A DNA stretch of 64,000 nucleotides from Desmodesmus armatus. Its lineage: Eukaryota > Chlorophyta > Chlorophyceae > Sphaeropleales > Scenedesmaceae. The stretch covers positions 19,432-83,431 of the forward strand of contig VIIQ02000799.1 in NCBI GenBank assembly GCA_007449985.2. The letters are read 5' to 3'. The stretch's first letter is position 1, and each line of letters opens with the position of its first letter. Shown here piece after piece: positions 1 to 13,328 of the stretch. Below the pieces are notes generated by a model. It ran no database searches. It was not told the DNA's origin and saw only the letters and a list, made by a program, of their open reading frames with translations. Position numbers and translations under genes: made by a program.

Positions 1-49
1 GGCAACTCCAAGGGATGGTTTTTGATTGCTTTGCTCTGATGCCCTGCAG

Positions 50-1913
50 TGCAAACTGCCTCCGGCCCTGATGGCAACCCCACCCTGCCCAACCCTGCCT
101 GGAACAGCCTGGCAACCATAACCGGCTTTGGTCCCTGGGGCGTCACCGGCAACTGCCAGGTAATGCTGCGCAGCCAATGACAATATGGGCAGTGTAATTG
201 ATAGATAGTGCGCCAGGCAGGATATGCTAGCCTTCCAGCAATTGCCGTGCTGCCAGCAGTGCTGCCCATGCGCATTGCTGCATGCAGGACCCCAACCCCA
301 GCACAACTGACAGTTGTTGACACCTTATGTCAGGGACATATTCTGCAGTGACTGGGTTGTGTCCTTGGGGTGTCGCTGCTTACTGCAAGGTAATGGTGCG
401 TCCCTTCCCAGGCGTTTCCTGAAGAGCTGACCCCTCAACAATACTGTTGTCCTTACTGTTGTCTTGGCAAGACCACTGGCTGTCCTCTTTGCAGGCAGGA
501 CTGGACAGCCTGCTAGCAACTGTCATGTGACGGTGCTGTAAGCACAACCCTTTTGTTGTTTACCACACTCTTGCTGCTTCCTCTCACATCCTGCTCCACA
601 GCTTGACCCAGGACAGCGGAAGCAGCTAGCTGCTGCACAGTTGCTGAAGTTGCTGACAATACGCCGTGTTGTTCGCGCACTGCTGGTGCCTTGCAGGTTG
701 TTTGCAATAATGGCGTGTGTAACCGAGCAGATGTGTGGCCTTATGGCATGTGCACTCTCAAGAAGCTGCAGGACCCTTCGAAGCCTGAGTTCTGGTCAAC
801 AAACGCAGGTGCGTGTGCAGAGACATTCGATGAGTGGATGCGTCATCCACTGTTGCATCTTTGTTGACCGTGGAAGTGCTCTGCTCTCTCCATATAGCAG
901 CTGTGTGGTGTTGCAGCATGCACGCATCAACAGCCAATGCTGGTGAGACAGCACTGTGCAGCTGTGTTCAACACACAGTGATGTTTAGTGTAATCCACTG
1001 ACAGCGGTCGCATGTGTGTAATGTGTATTGTCGCGCAGGCGAGGGGTTCGTCAGCGGCTTCACCAAGTCACCCCCTGAGTGTTGCGGCCACTCAGTGCGC
1101 ACCTGCACGCGCTGCCTCCGTAGCAAGGACCCATCCAACTGCCTCAAGTGCGCCAACAACCCCGCATGGAAGGTCGGTATGCTTGCAGCGGCTGTGGACC
1201 CATCCCTTACCAAGGCAGACGGCTGCAGCACTTGCTACGACTCCGCTGCTCTTGAGAAGTGTGTGCAGTGCCTTACCAACGATGCCCCATGTGCTCAGTG
1301 CGCGCTGGAGCAGCCGGATGCTTCAGTCAAGATGGACGTAGCATCGTGCATCGACTGCACCCAGCGCCATGGCGAGACTTTCCAGTCCGCCTGCATCTCC
1401 TGCGCGCACCTTGGGGCGAAGCCAGAGCAGCTTACCCAGTGCAACAGCTGCCTGAATGTGATGAAGCCCCTGGCTTGCAACAAGACAGACTACAACCCCG
1501 GCTGCTTCAACCCAAAGTTGGAGCCTGGCGCGTGCAACACCTGCGCGTCTCGTGCTGAGAGCTTCAACACGTGCCTTGCCTGTATGAAGTCCTCCCCTTA
1601 CTCTGCAAACTGTGTCGATTGTGCGTTCCGGAAGCCCACCCAGCAAGGCCCGTGCTACAAATGTGCCAAGGCCGCAGCCCATCCTGGCAGCGGTTGCTCT
1701 GATTGCGTGTTGAACCTCTCCGATCCTGGATGGGAGTCCCAGCTGCAGCAGTGTGTCAGCTGCCTGGCCAACCCCAAGATCAGTGCAGAGGGCAAGAATT
1801 GGTGCTATGGCTGCCAGAACTGGTGCAACACATGCGACACAAGGGCTCAGTGTATTGCTTGCTTGGGCACCCCCCAGGATGCCTACATGTCTGCCTGTTC
1901 CTGCAATAACTAG
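50..1913 (+). CDS. Cys-rich protein, 3' part of gene (5' end outside window)
   Basis: Three exons can be joined by phase: 50-159, 697-808 and 1039-1913, ending in TAG. Acceptors are TGCAG or CGCAG and donors are GTAATG and GTGCGT. The second exon ends one base into a codon and the third supplies the other two, so the frame is continuous. The last exon encodes 290 residues with about 40 Cys, mostly as CxxC pairs spaced 10-20 residues apart (for example CVQC, CAQC, CIDC, CNSC, CNTC, CVDC, CYKC, CYGC), with no transmembrane stretch. The first exon is rich in Gly, Pro and Trp. The spacing suggests a disulfide-rich extracellular or wall protein, or a metal-binding one. I do not recognise the family, and the start codon and any signal peptide lie upstream. 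Further small exons between 159 and 697 cannot be excluded. Confidence 0.72.
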
Positions 1914-4086
1914 CCGCCGGCTTGGTGGCTGGGGGTGTGTGATGGTGTCGAGGGATATTTGCTGGGGTGATGTGCAGCCCGTGCTGCACTTTTGTTGGGA
2001 TTGTAGGGTCAGTGGTTTTTTGGCTCAGTATGGCACGTCTTCGTGCTGAGATTGCAGATAGGGACCAATGTGTTTGAGGCGGCCTTCTGCTGCTTGCACA
2101 CAGCTTGTCATTATGTGTTTGTGGATGTACACACTGCTCATGATCTTGAAGTGCTACTTCAAGGACACGGCAGTAGTACATTGTGTGTTTCTACAACTTG
2201 GGTCTGTGGGAACCAACACCTTGTACAGCCCGGGGGCCCCGGGTGTCTCAACTCGGTTGGGTACCAGCTGTGATGCTGGCAACACTCTGAGTGTTGATGA
2301 TGAAGCCCGGGCATGTCTGCTGCTTTGCCTTTGCTGCAGCACTTGCTGTGAGTGATTTATATCAAGCTGATGCACTGCCTCTTTTGGGGCCCCAAGCTAC
2401 TTGGCCTCATGGGGATGCAGCGCCGTACAGGTGTCACTGGCTATCCGCATGCAGTGGCAGAATGGACAGATGCCATTGGTGAATGTTGATCTTGGGTGTA
2501 GGGGTGAATACCACATTTGGTTCTACAGTCATCTCTACGGATGTGTTCTGCAGCATGCACGTTGCCGTGCAAGCCGCATGCACGTTTTGGTGCCTGATGT
2601 GCATGGCGCTGCCAGGCCTCCGTCATCACAATGCTGTTACAACAGCAGCCGTAACTACAGCGGCCTTTAGTGGGGTCTTTGCGTACTAGCAATGGAGTCA
2701 CTGTTGTTGGAAGTGTCCAGAAGGTGGATGAGCGGTTGTGGACCTGCCAAGCCCTCCTGTAACAGGTGTACCGCAGGTGTAAAGTGGCTCACTTTTGACA
2801 GCAGTGCCAGTTACAGGCCGCTTTGGAAGTTAAAAAGCGTGCAGCAGCAACCCCCTGCTCCTCCTTGGTGAGGGGTGGTGCTAGTGATCAATGTGGTAAA
2901 TGTGTGTAAGAAGCAGCAGCGCAAGTGACAAGTGCCACCGGCTATTGAATATGCACAGCAGCCAATTTTGGGGTATCGCAGCGAGGCCCGGTGTCCCTGC
3001 TCACCAGCTGGTGCACCTGCTGGTGCCCAGATCCCTGCTCAGTGCATGGTGCACCACGACCAATCACCCGTATGTGAGCCCATCTCCGCAGATACACAAG
3101 CACTTATACAAGCGGAATTGCACAGAAAGTTTTGCATCAACCAGCATTTCTGAGGGTAGGTCTTATTGCTCAAAAGCACACTTTGTGCGGACGGGATTTG
3201 GGGCCAGGGACACGGTGTATGATTTGGCAGGCAGCATGATGAGGGCTGCCAGGCGTGTGGTTTTGTGACATGAAGTTTTGACTCTGCTTGACTACATATG
3301 GGGGTTTGTGGCTGATTTGCAGCAAGCATTTTCTAGCCTGGATCATCAAGCCAGTTTTCGTTATTGTTCCCTCCCACCCGCCCTCTGTCTGTGGTTCTTG
3401 GTGCCTTGGTGGGCCTTGCATGTATGTCTTTCTCAGGTTTGTCTTTTTCATGTTGGTGTTGCCTTGGCATGCGGCTCGTGGTCGTTCGGGGTGTGCAAGG
3501 GACCTGCTGGCTACTGAGTGACCAGCAGGCCACCTCTTTGGTAGCCATGGGTGTTGGTTACTCAACATCCAGGGCTTGCCCGTCATTTGCCCAACCTTAC
3601 TCCACATTGAGAGCCGGGTGTCTTTGGTTGTGTCATTGTAACAAGCACCAACCTGCCCTGAATCCGCGCGCGCCCCAAAACCTTTGACACCTGGCAACTT
3701 GGTTGGATACATATTTCCCTGCCCCTTTGCTGTAAGTATGGTTGTGTGGTTTCCTGAGTCTTATGACTCTTTCGCGCGGCCTGAAAGCTTCTTGCTTTCG
3801 GGAGGTAGAGTGGGGTGGCTTTGCGTTGGCAGGAAAGCAGGGGTCCAGGACGGCTGAGTTGGCAGGGCTTGAGTTGCAAAGGTGAGTGCTGCACCGTATG
3901 CTAGTTTGCGCTGGCAGCCAGGTAGAGCGCTGCAAGATGTCGTTGCCATCTCCGACTCTGACTCATTTCTGGCCTTTCGGGTTAAATTGCGCTGTTGCCA
4001 CAGCTCTCATACGCGCAAACCATTATGATTACTCACTTGAGCCAACAGGTGAGCGTGTCAAGAGCTCAGGTGAGCTGTCAGGCAGC
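1914..4086. other. No gene seen: 3' UTR/intergenic
   Basis: Reading frames here are short and show no plausible chain of exons. The stretch presumably starts with the 3' UTR of the Cys-rich gene. Confidence 0.5.
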
Positions 4087-5062
4087 TCAGCCAGGGTTGG
4101 AAGCAGCAGCAGTAGGTGCTTGTGTGGGTGCCCAGTCGTTGGAGGTGGACACTGCTGCGCTCTGGTTCACGCTGATGTGCGCTGATGTTCAGGCCATTAG
4201 CTACAGACCGCCAGCAGTCAGTGGCAGCAGCAGCAGGTTGTTTTTAGAGTGGGGGTCTGCTACTGTTGTGCTCTGGCTTGCTGTGGAGCACGCTTGCCTC
4301 GGGCCCAGCTACAGACAAGCAATGGTAGCACCCCCAAAAGCGGCAGCCAGAGACAGTGAACAGATGAGCAGGTGCAGGCACACAGTGGTAAGCTCAAAAA
4401 GCAGCTGGCATAAGCAACCATCAGGCACAGCAGCAGCAGCAATAGTGAGGGTAACTAGTGATTGGATGCAACACTGCTGTGCTCTGGTTCACGCTGGTGG
4501 GGGAAAACTGAAACTCAGGCCACTAGCTACAGACCGCCAGCAGTCAGTGGCAGCTGCAGCAGTAGGTTGTTGTTAGGGTGGGGGTCTGCTACTGTTGTGC
4601 TCTGGCTTGCTGTGGAGCACGCTGGACTCGGGCCCAGTTACGGACGAGCAACGGTAGCACCCCCAGCAGCAGCAGCAGCCACACCGAACAGACAAACAGC
4701 TGCAGACACACAGTCATAAGCTCAAAATGCAGCAGGCAGAGGCAACCGTCAGGCACTGCAGCTGGCAGAGGTAGCAGCAGCAATTGGGTAGGTTCCCAGT
4801 GAATGGATGTGACACTGCTTTGCTCTGGTTTACGCTGATGTGCGCTGATGTTCAGGCCATTAGTTACAGACCGCTGGCAGTCAGCCGCAGCAGCAGCAGC
4901 AGGTTGTTGTTAGGGTGGGGGTCTGCTACTGTTGTGCTCTGGCTTGCTGTGGAGCACGCTTGCCTCGGGCCCAGTTACAGACGAGCAACGGTAGCACCCC
5001 CAGCAGCAGCACCACCAACATCAGCAGCAGCAGCCAGAACACCAGCCATGCAAACAACGTAA
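4087..5062. repeat. Tandem repeat, three units of about 335 bp
   Basis: The motif GGGGGTCTGCTACTGTTGTG recurs at about 4253, 4582 and 4919. Each is followed by the same order of sub-blocks: a GGGCCCAG block, a CAGCAG tract, a block containing CACACAGT, then GCTCTGGTT and CAGGCCATTAG before the next unit. Units differ by substitutions and small indels, so this is an old array rather than an assembly stutter. No frame stays open across it. A G-homopolymer lies just downstream at about 5128-5145. Confidence 0.8.
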
Positions 5063-6066
5063 TATATGCAGCACTCAATGGCAGGCGTCAGCAACAGCAG
5101 TCAGCCCCCACAGGATAGCGTCAGGGGGAGGGGGGGGGGGGGGGGTGGAGTCAGCCTGGGAACCCGGGATTGGGGCCATGGTGCTTGGCAGCCAACCATC
5201 AAGCACTGTGGTGGTACAGGTTCGACCCCTGACCGTCTCGATAGTCGTGCTTTGGGACATTCATCACACTTCTGCACTTTTTTCCTCTCACATGTGCCTG
5301 TGGTGGTGTGGGTTCGTGCACCATGAAGGAGTGATGTACAGGCTCAATCGGTATTGCAGGCTCACATTGCTTGCTTCCTGTACTATTTCTCACACATGCG
5401 CATCTTTCTTTGTCATGGAAGCACGTTAGATGGCTTAGGGTTGGAAGGCAGACATGGCCTCGATCAAAGAGTTGTTGTGTCCCATTGAAGCTTACTACTC
5501 AATGAGTGTGCATGCTGCAAGGATCGGTACTCAACACCAAAATGCATCAAACATGCGCTTATGAATCCATGTGCATCGCTGATCGTGAGCTGCGTGCTAC
5601 ATCCGGTACGCGCGGTGTTTGGAGGCATACCAGCTTGTATCAACGCGACTTTGGCACAAACGGATGCAAAGTGGCAAAGGCAATCATGCAGATGGGATGG
5701 AAATCCAATTCATTGAAGCATCCACCCACCACCGGGAAGGCCCAACATGTGCCCCTTTGCGACAGTGAAGCACACTAGAAATTCATGCAATCCCTTTTGA
5801 TACCTTACGAAGGGTTATCACCACTTCTGTGTTGCGTCGGTGTTATTTCCAAACCACCCGTCAGGTAGTGTTAGACTGCTCTTGGGCTTGTCCAGGACGG
5901 ATGGCGATATCGAAAGTAACTTCTTGAAATTGTTTGGCCTGAGACCGTCATCCTGCTCTTCTACCCAACGAGTTGTGACTCAAGCTGTGACTGCAGCAAT
6001 TTGCACTGCTGTTGGGCAGCTTGTCTTGTAGCAGGTCAGCAGCAGCACCGCAACCAAGTCTACAAA
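5063..6066. other. No gene seen: intergenic/upstream region
   Basis: Apart from the G-homopolymer near 5130, I see no exon chain. The last few hundred bases are the presumed promoter and 5' UTR of the gene starting at 6067. Confidence 0.4.
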
Positions 6067-8203
6067 ATGGCAGAGCCCATCAAAATGTTCACGTTCAGCA
6101 ATGAAGGCATGGAAGGTGTCCAGCTACATTGCTTCGTGCAGGAACAGCGGTATGTTGTGGAAATGCGCCCCAACCATCATCACGTGAGGTAATTGTGCAG
6201 CAGGAATTGTGCTGTGCAGTCCAGCTGCCTAATTCTGTGCTGTATAGACAGCACAGAGAGCAGCCAGTGCCTACAGCAGCTGATGGGAGCAGCGGTGCCT
6301 GCAGGGTGGAATCTTTCAGGACCTTGGATGATGCATGGGCAGCGCTGTCAGACCCCAAGCTGCTGAAACAGATGCAGGACAAGGTGAGCAGGGTATACAC
6401 CGGCATAGAAAGCGGGGCAGACGCAGCCAGGCGTTGCAACAGCATTGATTGGGCAATGTCTGTACAGGCAAGCCAGCACAGCGCACTGTTCCATGTGGCC
6501 CTGGCACGCTGAGCAGCACATGTGTGATGCCTCAACCACCAAAAGGCAACCCCTTGCTGTTCAACTGACACATGCCTGAGCCCAAGCTCATGTCTCCTGA
6601 TATCACACCATCTCAGCACAACAGCTTTGCTGCATGTTGCCTGCAGGCAGTTTGGCTTGACAGGCTGCTGAGGGGCGATCTACAAGGAGTCCCAGATGTC
6701 ATGAAGACAATTCACAGCTTCAACATCCGGCCAACCAAGCAGTTTGTGCCAAGGGTTGTGCCACGGCGCATGCCAGGGCAGCAGGTGACACTGCCTGCAG
6801 CAGCAGCAGGTGCGATGGTTCCCTGCCAGCAGATACACCAGGCCAACAGATTGCAGGAAATCGCAGATTGCCATTGAACCTGCAGGAAATGGCCCTAGCA
6901 CAGCTGCGCATGAGCGCTCGTCGCGGCATGCATGCTCAAACAAGTGGCACAGCTGTGCTGAGGTGTCAGACAAAGGTTGAAAGTGCAGGACAACTGGTCT
7001 GGTGTAGATGCAGCTCTCAGAGGCTTGCTGAGGGCATGCGCAGGTTACAGTACACGCGCAGCGTCCCTTGCATGCTGATGTTGCATGCACTGCCCTTAGC
7101 TGCACAATATGTTGGCCCCAGAACTGCATGCAGCTTCAGGAGCAAGGCATGGGCCACGGTGGTTGCGTCAAGCGTGCTGTTGCCTGGCAGGAGCGGCTTA
7201 GGCCTCCTGCATGCACCGGGTGCCACCTGCAGTGCAGGTGCTGTGCAACACACGCTTGCGCGCGTGCATGACAGTCCTGCATGGTCATGCCTTTTTGCCC
7301 TGTTGACCAACTGCACAATCAGTCTACTGACAGGCCCTGCTGTGTCTGTCCATCACACTGCCATGCACCAACAGCGGCAGATGCTACAGGTGTGATGAAC
7401 AGCACTGGCAAGTCTGCTGGCGGGAGCGTGCTGAGCCTGACTGGCCTCACACAGGAGGAGCTGAAGGAGGCCATCATCAAGGTCAGTATACTGCAGTACA
7501 TACTGCAGAGCTTCGCGGGGTGCACATGGGTGGACCTACTACTAGTAGTGGCATCAGGTGTTGCGCCTACTGGCCTGCACTGTTGGAACCATTGAACCGT
7601 GCTGGGCCAGCACATCCAGTTGGCCCAGGGGTGTCACACAGCATGGTGTGTCCTGCAGGAGCGTGGTGCAACGGTTGCAATGGTTGAATGCAAGTAGCAA
7701 AAAGTGCCAGTGGCGTAAAGTGCCAAGCAAACACTCCTCCTGAACTCCCAGGTGCTGAAGTTCAAGCTTGGGTCAGACAGCGCCGCTGCATGGTATCCTT
7801 GCTGTTTTACGTTCTTGGCTGAACACCACTCTCCCAATACTCATCACTGGTTGGCATGCGCCAGGCTGCTTACTGCACCATCCTGATGCAGGCCATTCTT
7901 CTCCATGTTGCCTCCTGCAGATAAAATCCTGCAGCAGCAGAACCCATGAACCCTTGCTGTACACTCATTGTTGACGGCCATTGTACTCGTGCTGCCTGCC
8001 ACTACTTGGCCCGCTGCTGCTGCGCGCAGGACGAGCCTCTGGTGAGGGAGCGCCTGGACGGCCCCAACGACAGCGACGATGATGCAGAGCAGGACTTTGG
8101 AGACGATGTCTCTGAGCAGTCCTCAGAGGAGGAGGAGGATGCAGAGGAGTGTTACAGCAGCGGCCAGGAGCAGGACGAGGACAGTAGTGAGACCGCCAGC
8201 TAG
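6067..8203 (+). CDS. Unrecognised multi-exon gene with acidic Ser/Glu-rich C-terminus
   Basis: Phase-compatible exons are 6067-6149 (ATG start, MAEPIKMFTFSNEG...), 6305-6383, 6647-6784, 6886-6962, 7134-7237, 7390-7481 (ends LTQEELKEAIIK) and 7752-7792. The terminal exon 8030-8203 ends in TAG. All junctions use GT donors and AG acceptors, and codons split across introns restore sensible residues. The link from 7792 to 8030 is not solved: a small exon with one leading base is needed in between. The last 57 residues are strongly acidic, with runs such as SDDDAEQDFGDD and SSEEEEDAEE, as in disordered tails of nuclear or chaperone-like proteins. The middle exon has a basic stretch (VPRVVPRRMPGQQ). 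No domain is recognised. The fourth and fifth exons are the least certain. Confidence 0.5.
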
Positions 8204-8906
8204 GGTTCATAATGACGCCTTGGCGGTTTCCAGAGTGCAGGAGTGTTGAGCTGGGTTTGTCTTCCGCTGGGTGTTGCCATTTGCCGAACACTTGTGCTGA
8301 TCAGCTCATGAGCGGCATGCTTGTGTGTGAGGATGTGCGCAGCATGCATGCCGCTCGAAGCGACATTGTGCGCATGCTGCTTGTGCAGTCAGCGCCCATG
8401 TCAGGAAAGGGATGCTGGCAGCATGCCTCTGCCCAGAGGTGCTGCTGTGTACAGATGTGGTCACTGACTGGCAGGTGTGTCATGCAAAGAGGTTCAACCT
8501 CTTGTGACTGCGTGTGACAAGCAGTGCAGGTGTCAGCTCTCACTGAGAAGAGTGTGATGGCAACACATTGCATGCGATCAGCAAGTCTTGCTGACTGACA
8601 TGTCGGAGTTGGTCCAAGTCCAGCAGCATGCGCATGTCCATGTGTCACCCACGGCTGCCAAGGAGGCTTTCAAGTGCACTGACTCCACTCTGCACGTAGC
8701 TTTCAGCACCTCCGAGGAGTCCCAATATCTTCAAAGGACACAGACACCCCACAGTCAGACAAAGACCACACCAGCAGTTTGCTGCCAGCAGCGCCACACC
8801 GCAGCTTTACAGCGCGTTCACTGCATCGGACTCAGTACAAACAACAGCCATGGTCATAGCTGACTGAGCTTATGTCGCAGGCAAATAGTTTCCTGCATGC
8901 GCCTAG

Positions 8907-9019
8907 TAGGGGCTGCGTTCCGCCAAGTGCATGGTGACATACAGAAGTGGCTTTCTGAAGAAGGTGCAGCTCCTGCACCCACAGCATCCAATCCTCCTAA
9001 AGCTCTGATTACAAGCTGA
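8907..9019 (+). other. Candidate terminal exon of an unidentified gene
   Basis: After a GCCTAG acceptor the frame reads GAAFRQVHGDIQKWLSEEG, then an Ala/Pro-rich stretch, and stops at TGA (9017-9019). The amphipathic start followed by a low-complexity tail looks coding. No upstream exon could be attached with confidence. It might be an alternative 3' exon of the 6067-8203 gene. Confidence 0.3.
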
Positions 9020-11156
9020 GTCAGCAGCCTGCAGGACAGGGGGTCAGCACACCCAACCCATGCAGCGGGCGGCTAGCGGGGTTGCAGGAATCACTGAGTG
9101 CTGCAAGCAAACCCCACAGCGCAAGCAACCTGCAGGAAAAGGAGCAGGAGGTTTGGGCGGGATTGCAGCTGCAGGTTGCAGGCCAGCATGTGTGGTTGAT
9201 TCAAGGCCTGCTGTGCAGAAGAAGTCATTGTGGTGGTCATTCCAAGAGCAAGCTGGTGAACCTGATGACCCCAGCACAACCATCAATGGCCAGCCTGTCA
9301 GAGTGACAGCCATTCAAGAGCCCCAGCACAGCCATCCTCTTCTGTTCTGTGAGGCAGCTTATGCTGTGCAGGGACAGATGTTTTGGCACGCATGCATGGT
9401 GCTTCGGCGACCGTCGCTGCAGGGTGCAAGGTGTTCTGCTTGAAGGCCCTGAAACCCACCACTCTCAGAGTACCAGTGGGCCACTCTGGATGGATTGCCT
9501 TGCATGAGAGTGTAGTAGCATCAAGGGGGTTACATGCAGGCAGCTGGACAAACATGCGCTAGCGAGCGACAGCTCCTGTACACCCAACAGATCTGAGCAC
9601 ATGATAGCATTCTGCAGAGCCAAGGCCTGCCAAAGGCTGCGTGAAGTGACACCAGCTAGCCGCCTGTGCAATCCTGCGCCTCTCTGCTCATGGTCTCAAC
9701 ACCTGCTGCCTTGTGAACTTTCCCATAATGCCGTCACGTACATGGCCAATGAAGTGAATCAACGCTGCATCTGATGCATAGACTGCCCTTGACAACAGGG
9801 AAGACAGCACGCTGCTGCCTGTCAGGCAATCGCCAGCCGTAGCAGCACACCAAAGCAAGAGTGTCTCCTCATGCCGGAGACATCCTTTCAACCAGCGCGC
9901 CCTTGTCTTGCAAACTAGTACAAGGGGTTGGGCCTCTTTCACCAAAACCTGTACTGTCAGCAACACCATGTTGGCGCCCAACAAAGGCTACCCAAACAGC
10001 ACCGCAGGCCCCTGACCTTCACTGCGTACCACAAGCATGCCAGCTGTGCAGGCATCACGGCCAGGCCAGTTGGTTACGCCGCAACACCTGAACACGAGAG
10101 TGCATCCAGACACACCAGCTGTGTTTTGTGCTGGTCAGCGAAGCACGGTACATCAAGTTGTTCAGCACGGGTGCCGTGAATAGCAGCACTTCCATTCCAT
10201 TGCTGCTGAGCGGCACTGTCAACTGCAGCTCTGCCCACACAGCCAGGCTCAAGAGAGCTTCCCAAGCCCGCTGAACAGCCTGTTGCAGTTTCAACAGGCA
10301 CAACACCCCAGCCGCAGAAAAATCCCCAGCAGCACACAACACGCGTGTGGTGACTGGACAAACCACATCACTGCCGCAGATACTCACAGCATACGTGGCA
10401 CCTCCCATTACGGCCTGTTGGGCTGCCGCACCTGCACATGCAGCTGCGGGCAGCCGGGCGCGATACCAAAGTGCCTCTCACCCAGCCTTGCAAGAAGGCC
10501 CAACGCACAACCTTTGCAAGCGGACTTTCCACTACCATCCAGTGTCACTGTTGCGGTACGGTATTGCTCAGCGGCATATCCAAGAAACAGCCTTGCCAAA
10601 GGCGCCACAACAACCTACCACTGCTGCTAGACAGTGCACAACAGCAACCAGGCGATGACTGCTGCAACACCATATGCACCAAGCATGTGCCAGTCAGCAC
10701 AAGGGCTGCCGAATCCTGCCCCATACTGCAAACAGACCCAGCCATTGGCACTCAGTACAAGGCACCCTGAGAGTTCAGATGTCCTGAGCCCCAGGGGTCC
10801 CTCAAAACCCTTGACATCCAGGGGTCAACCCTACAATCCAGGGGTCAACCCTCAAAACCCTTGACATCCCTACCATCCAACCCTCGACCCTAATGCTGCA
10901 GCTCTGTGCACAGAAGCGCCCAGGAAATGTCCGAAGGCAACACCACAAGCACATGGCATATGTCACGCAATACAACAGCGGACAGATGCGCACTGAACCT
11001 CTGCCGCAGCAACAGCCCACAAGGCGTATGCCACACAACAGAACAACTGCAACTGGGGTCGATTTGACCCTTGCCCCACGCTGCAAGCTGGCCCAGCCAC
11101 CGGCCATCAATAGCACACATACTGGGTCTTGTGTGTGCAACACCGCACTCCCAGGT
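9020..11156. other. Exon-like fragments, no assembled gene
   Basis: Two stretches look weakly coding: plus strand about 9120-9330 (frame containing KKSLWWSFQEQ and TINGQPVRV) and minus strand about 9700-9840 (LSRAVYASDAALIHFIGHVR before a GTGTTG donor). Neither joins to a neighbour by phase. At 10786-10870 a short minisatellite repeats CCAGGGGTCAACCCT. Confidence 0.25.
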
Positions 11157-13296
11157 TCAGATGTCACGCTTCACAATCCACTTGATCTCCTTTTGTAGCG
11201 CTGAGCGCTGCTGCTTCAGGGCCGACAGCCTCTGCGCAACCTGCAAGGTGCAGACAGCAGGGAGTGCGGTATGATACTGATTATTGGTATGAGGGATCAC
11301 AAGCGCAGGAAGAAGACTAAGTGTGATGCATGGGCCGACAGCCTCTGCGCAACCTGCATGGCACAAACAGCAGGAAACACAGCAGGCGTGTGATGAGCTA
11401 ACAAAATGGACATCACACACGCAGGAGGGAGGTTGAGACTGATGCATGGGTGCACACCCAGCACATGCGCTGCTGCTTCAGGGCCCACAGCCTCTGCGCA
11501 ACCTGCATGGTGCAGACAGCAGAAAGTGCCGCAGGCATGTGTAAGAGTGTGATAGGAAAGTGAAAACACCACACACATGCACGTGCATTAGGACGTGATA
11601 TGATGCATGTGTGCTGCTTGGCATGTTTTTGAGAAACGACAGCCCCTATGCACCGCAGTGGAGGGCGGGTTACCCATTCAGTGGCAGCGCTGCGCAGCAT
11701 CAGCGCAATTGTGTGCCATCAGCAGGAGACAAACAGTGTGCTGCTATACTTGGAAAGGCATTGCAGCCTTGTTGGCAGCCTCAAGCTGCGGGGGCTGCAA
11801 GGAAACCCAATGACGCTTATATGGGCCAGACTTGCATGACCAACCACACGCCGGGGTCCAATGGATCAGACGCGCACCCGCAACAGCAACACAGTAAATC
11901 CCGCTGAAGCCAGCAGCCTCACAAAGCCACCAACCCTGCTGCCAACCACCACACCAGCTCCACCTTCTATGCCCAGCTGCGCACTTGTGTTGCGCCTGCG
12001 TTGCTGAGCATTGCGTGCAGGCCCTGCCCCCCCCCCCCAAACAAGCATGATGTGAAACAAGTCTCCCTACACATCAGTGGTGGACCCCCACTGCAGTCGG
12101 CAGCCACCCAGAACACGGTATTGATCAGTCATGACCCCGATACTTTGACGCGGTTGGCAAAGTACCCCACACCCTCAAGCCCCCCCCCAACAAAACCAAG
12201 ACACAGCCTCACCTTGCTGCACGTTCTGTTGCACGTGAGTTGCTGCGCATTGCTCGCAGGTCCTGCAGCCCTCCCCCCACCCCCCAACCTGACATTGTGT
12301 GCGCGGCGCAGCATCAGGACCCCGGGTCCCCACTGCAGCTGGCAGCCACCCATGACAGGAAACACGGTGCCGAAGAACGCCAGCACACCCCAAACCCCTT
12401 CAAACAGAACAATCACACATACAAAACACGCAGCCTCACCTTGCTGCGCAGTTCTGTTGCGCGTGAGTTGCTGCGCATCACACGCAGGTCCTGCAGCCCC
12501 CCAACCCCAGAGTAATGTGTTTCTGCGCTCTAGCGATGGACCCCCATTGCAGCTGGCAGCCACCCCAGAACAACACAACAGTGGCAAAGAACCTTCGTAC
12601 ACCCTCACCCCCCTCCCCCTGCTGGCCGGAACAAGCACAAACACACTCGGCCTCACCTCGCTGCGAACTTCTGTTGCGCGCGAGTTGCTGCGCATCGCTC
12701 GCAGGTCCTGCACAGCCCCCCCCCCCTTCTTCCCCCCACCCAACTGCCAACCAACAGATCTGTTTCTACACAGAAGCACTATGGGACCCAACCACAGCGG
12801 GAAGCCACTCACAACATGACCCGCGCACATCCTGAAGCCCCTCCCTTCCTGCCCCCACCAAACCCCCAAACACACAGCATCTATGCCAAACGCACAGCCT
12901 CACCTCGCTGCGCAATTCTGTTGCGCGTGAGTTGCTGCGCATCACACGCAGGTCCTGCAGCCCCCCCCCCTGATGTGTTTCTGCGTACTAGCGATAGACC
13001 CCCGCTGCAACTGGAAGCCACCAGGGACAGAGAAATGGTGCCAACACATCCCCGCACACCCTGACCCCCCCCCCCCCGGGCACAGCCTGACCCCCCCCCC
13101 CCGGGGGCGGCCACAGCAAAACACCCAGACACACGCAGCCTCACCTCGCTGCGCAGTTCTGTTGCCCGGGAGTTGCTGCGCATCGCTCGCAGGTCCTGCA
13201 GCACGTTTTGCGCCAACCGCTCAGACTTGGACACGCTGCTTTCCAACCGCTGAAGCTCCTGGCGAGCGGCCCTGCGCAAGTTTGGGACAGCAGCAG

Positions 13297-13328
<32 letters not shown>

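Noticed and set aside
12001..12875. Overlapping frames of 250-270 codons on both strands at 12.0-12.9 kb
   Set aside because: They run through the mini-exon array and its introns. Their repeated motifs come from the 51-nt copies read in wrong frames.
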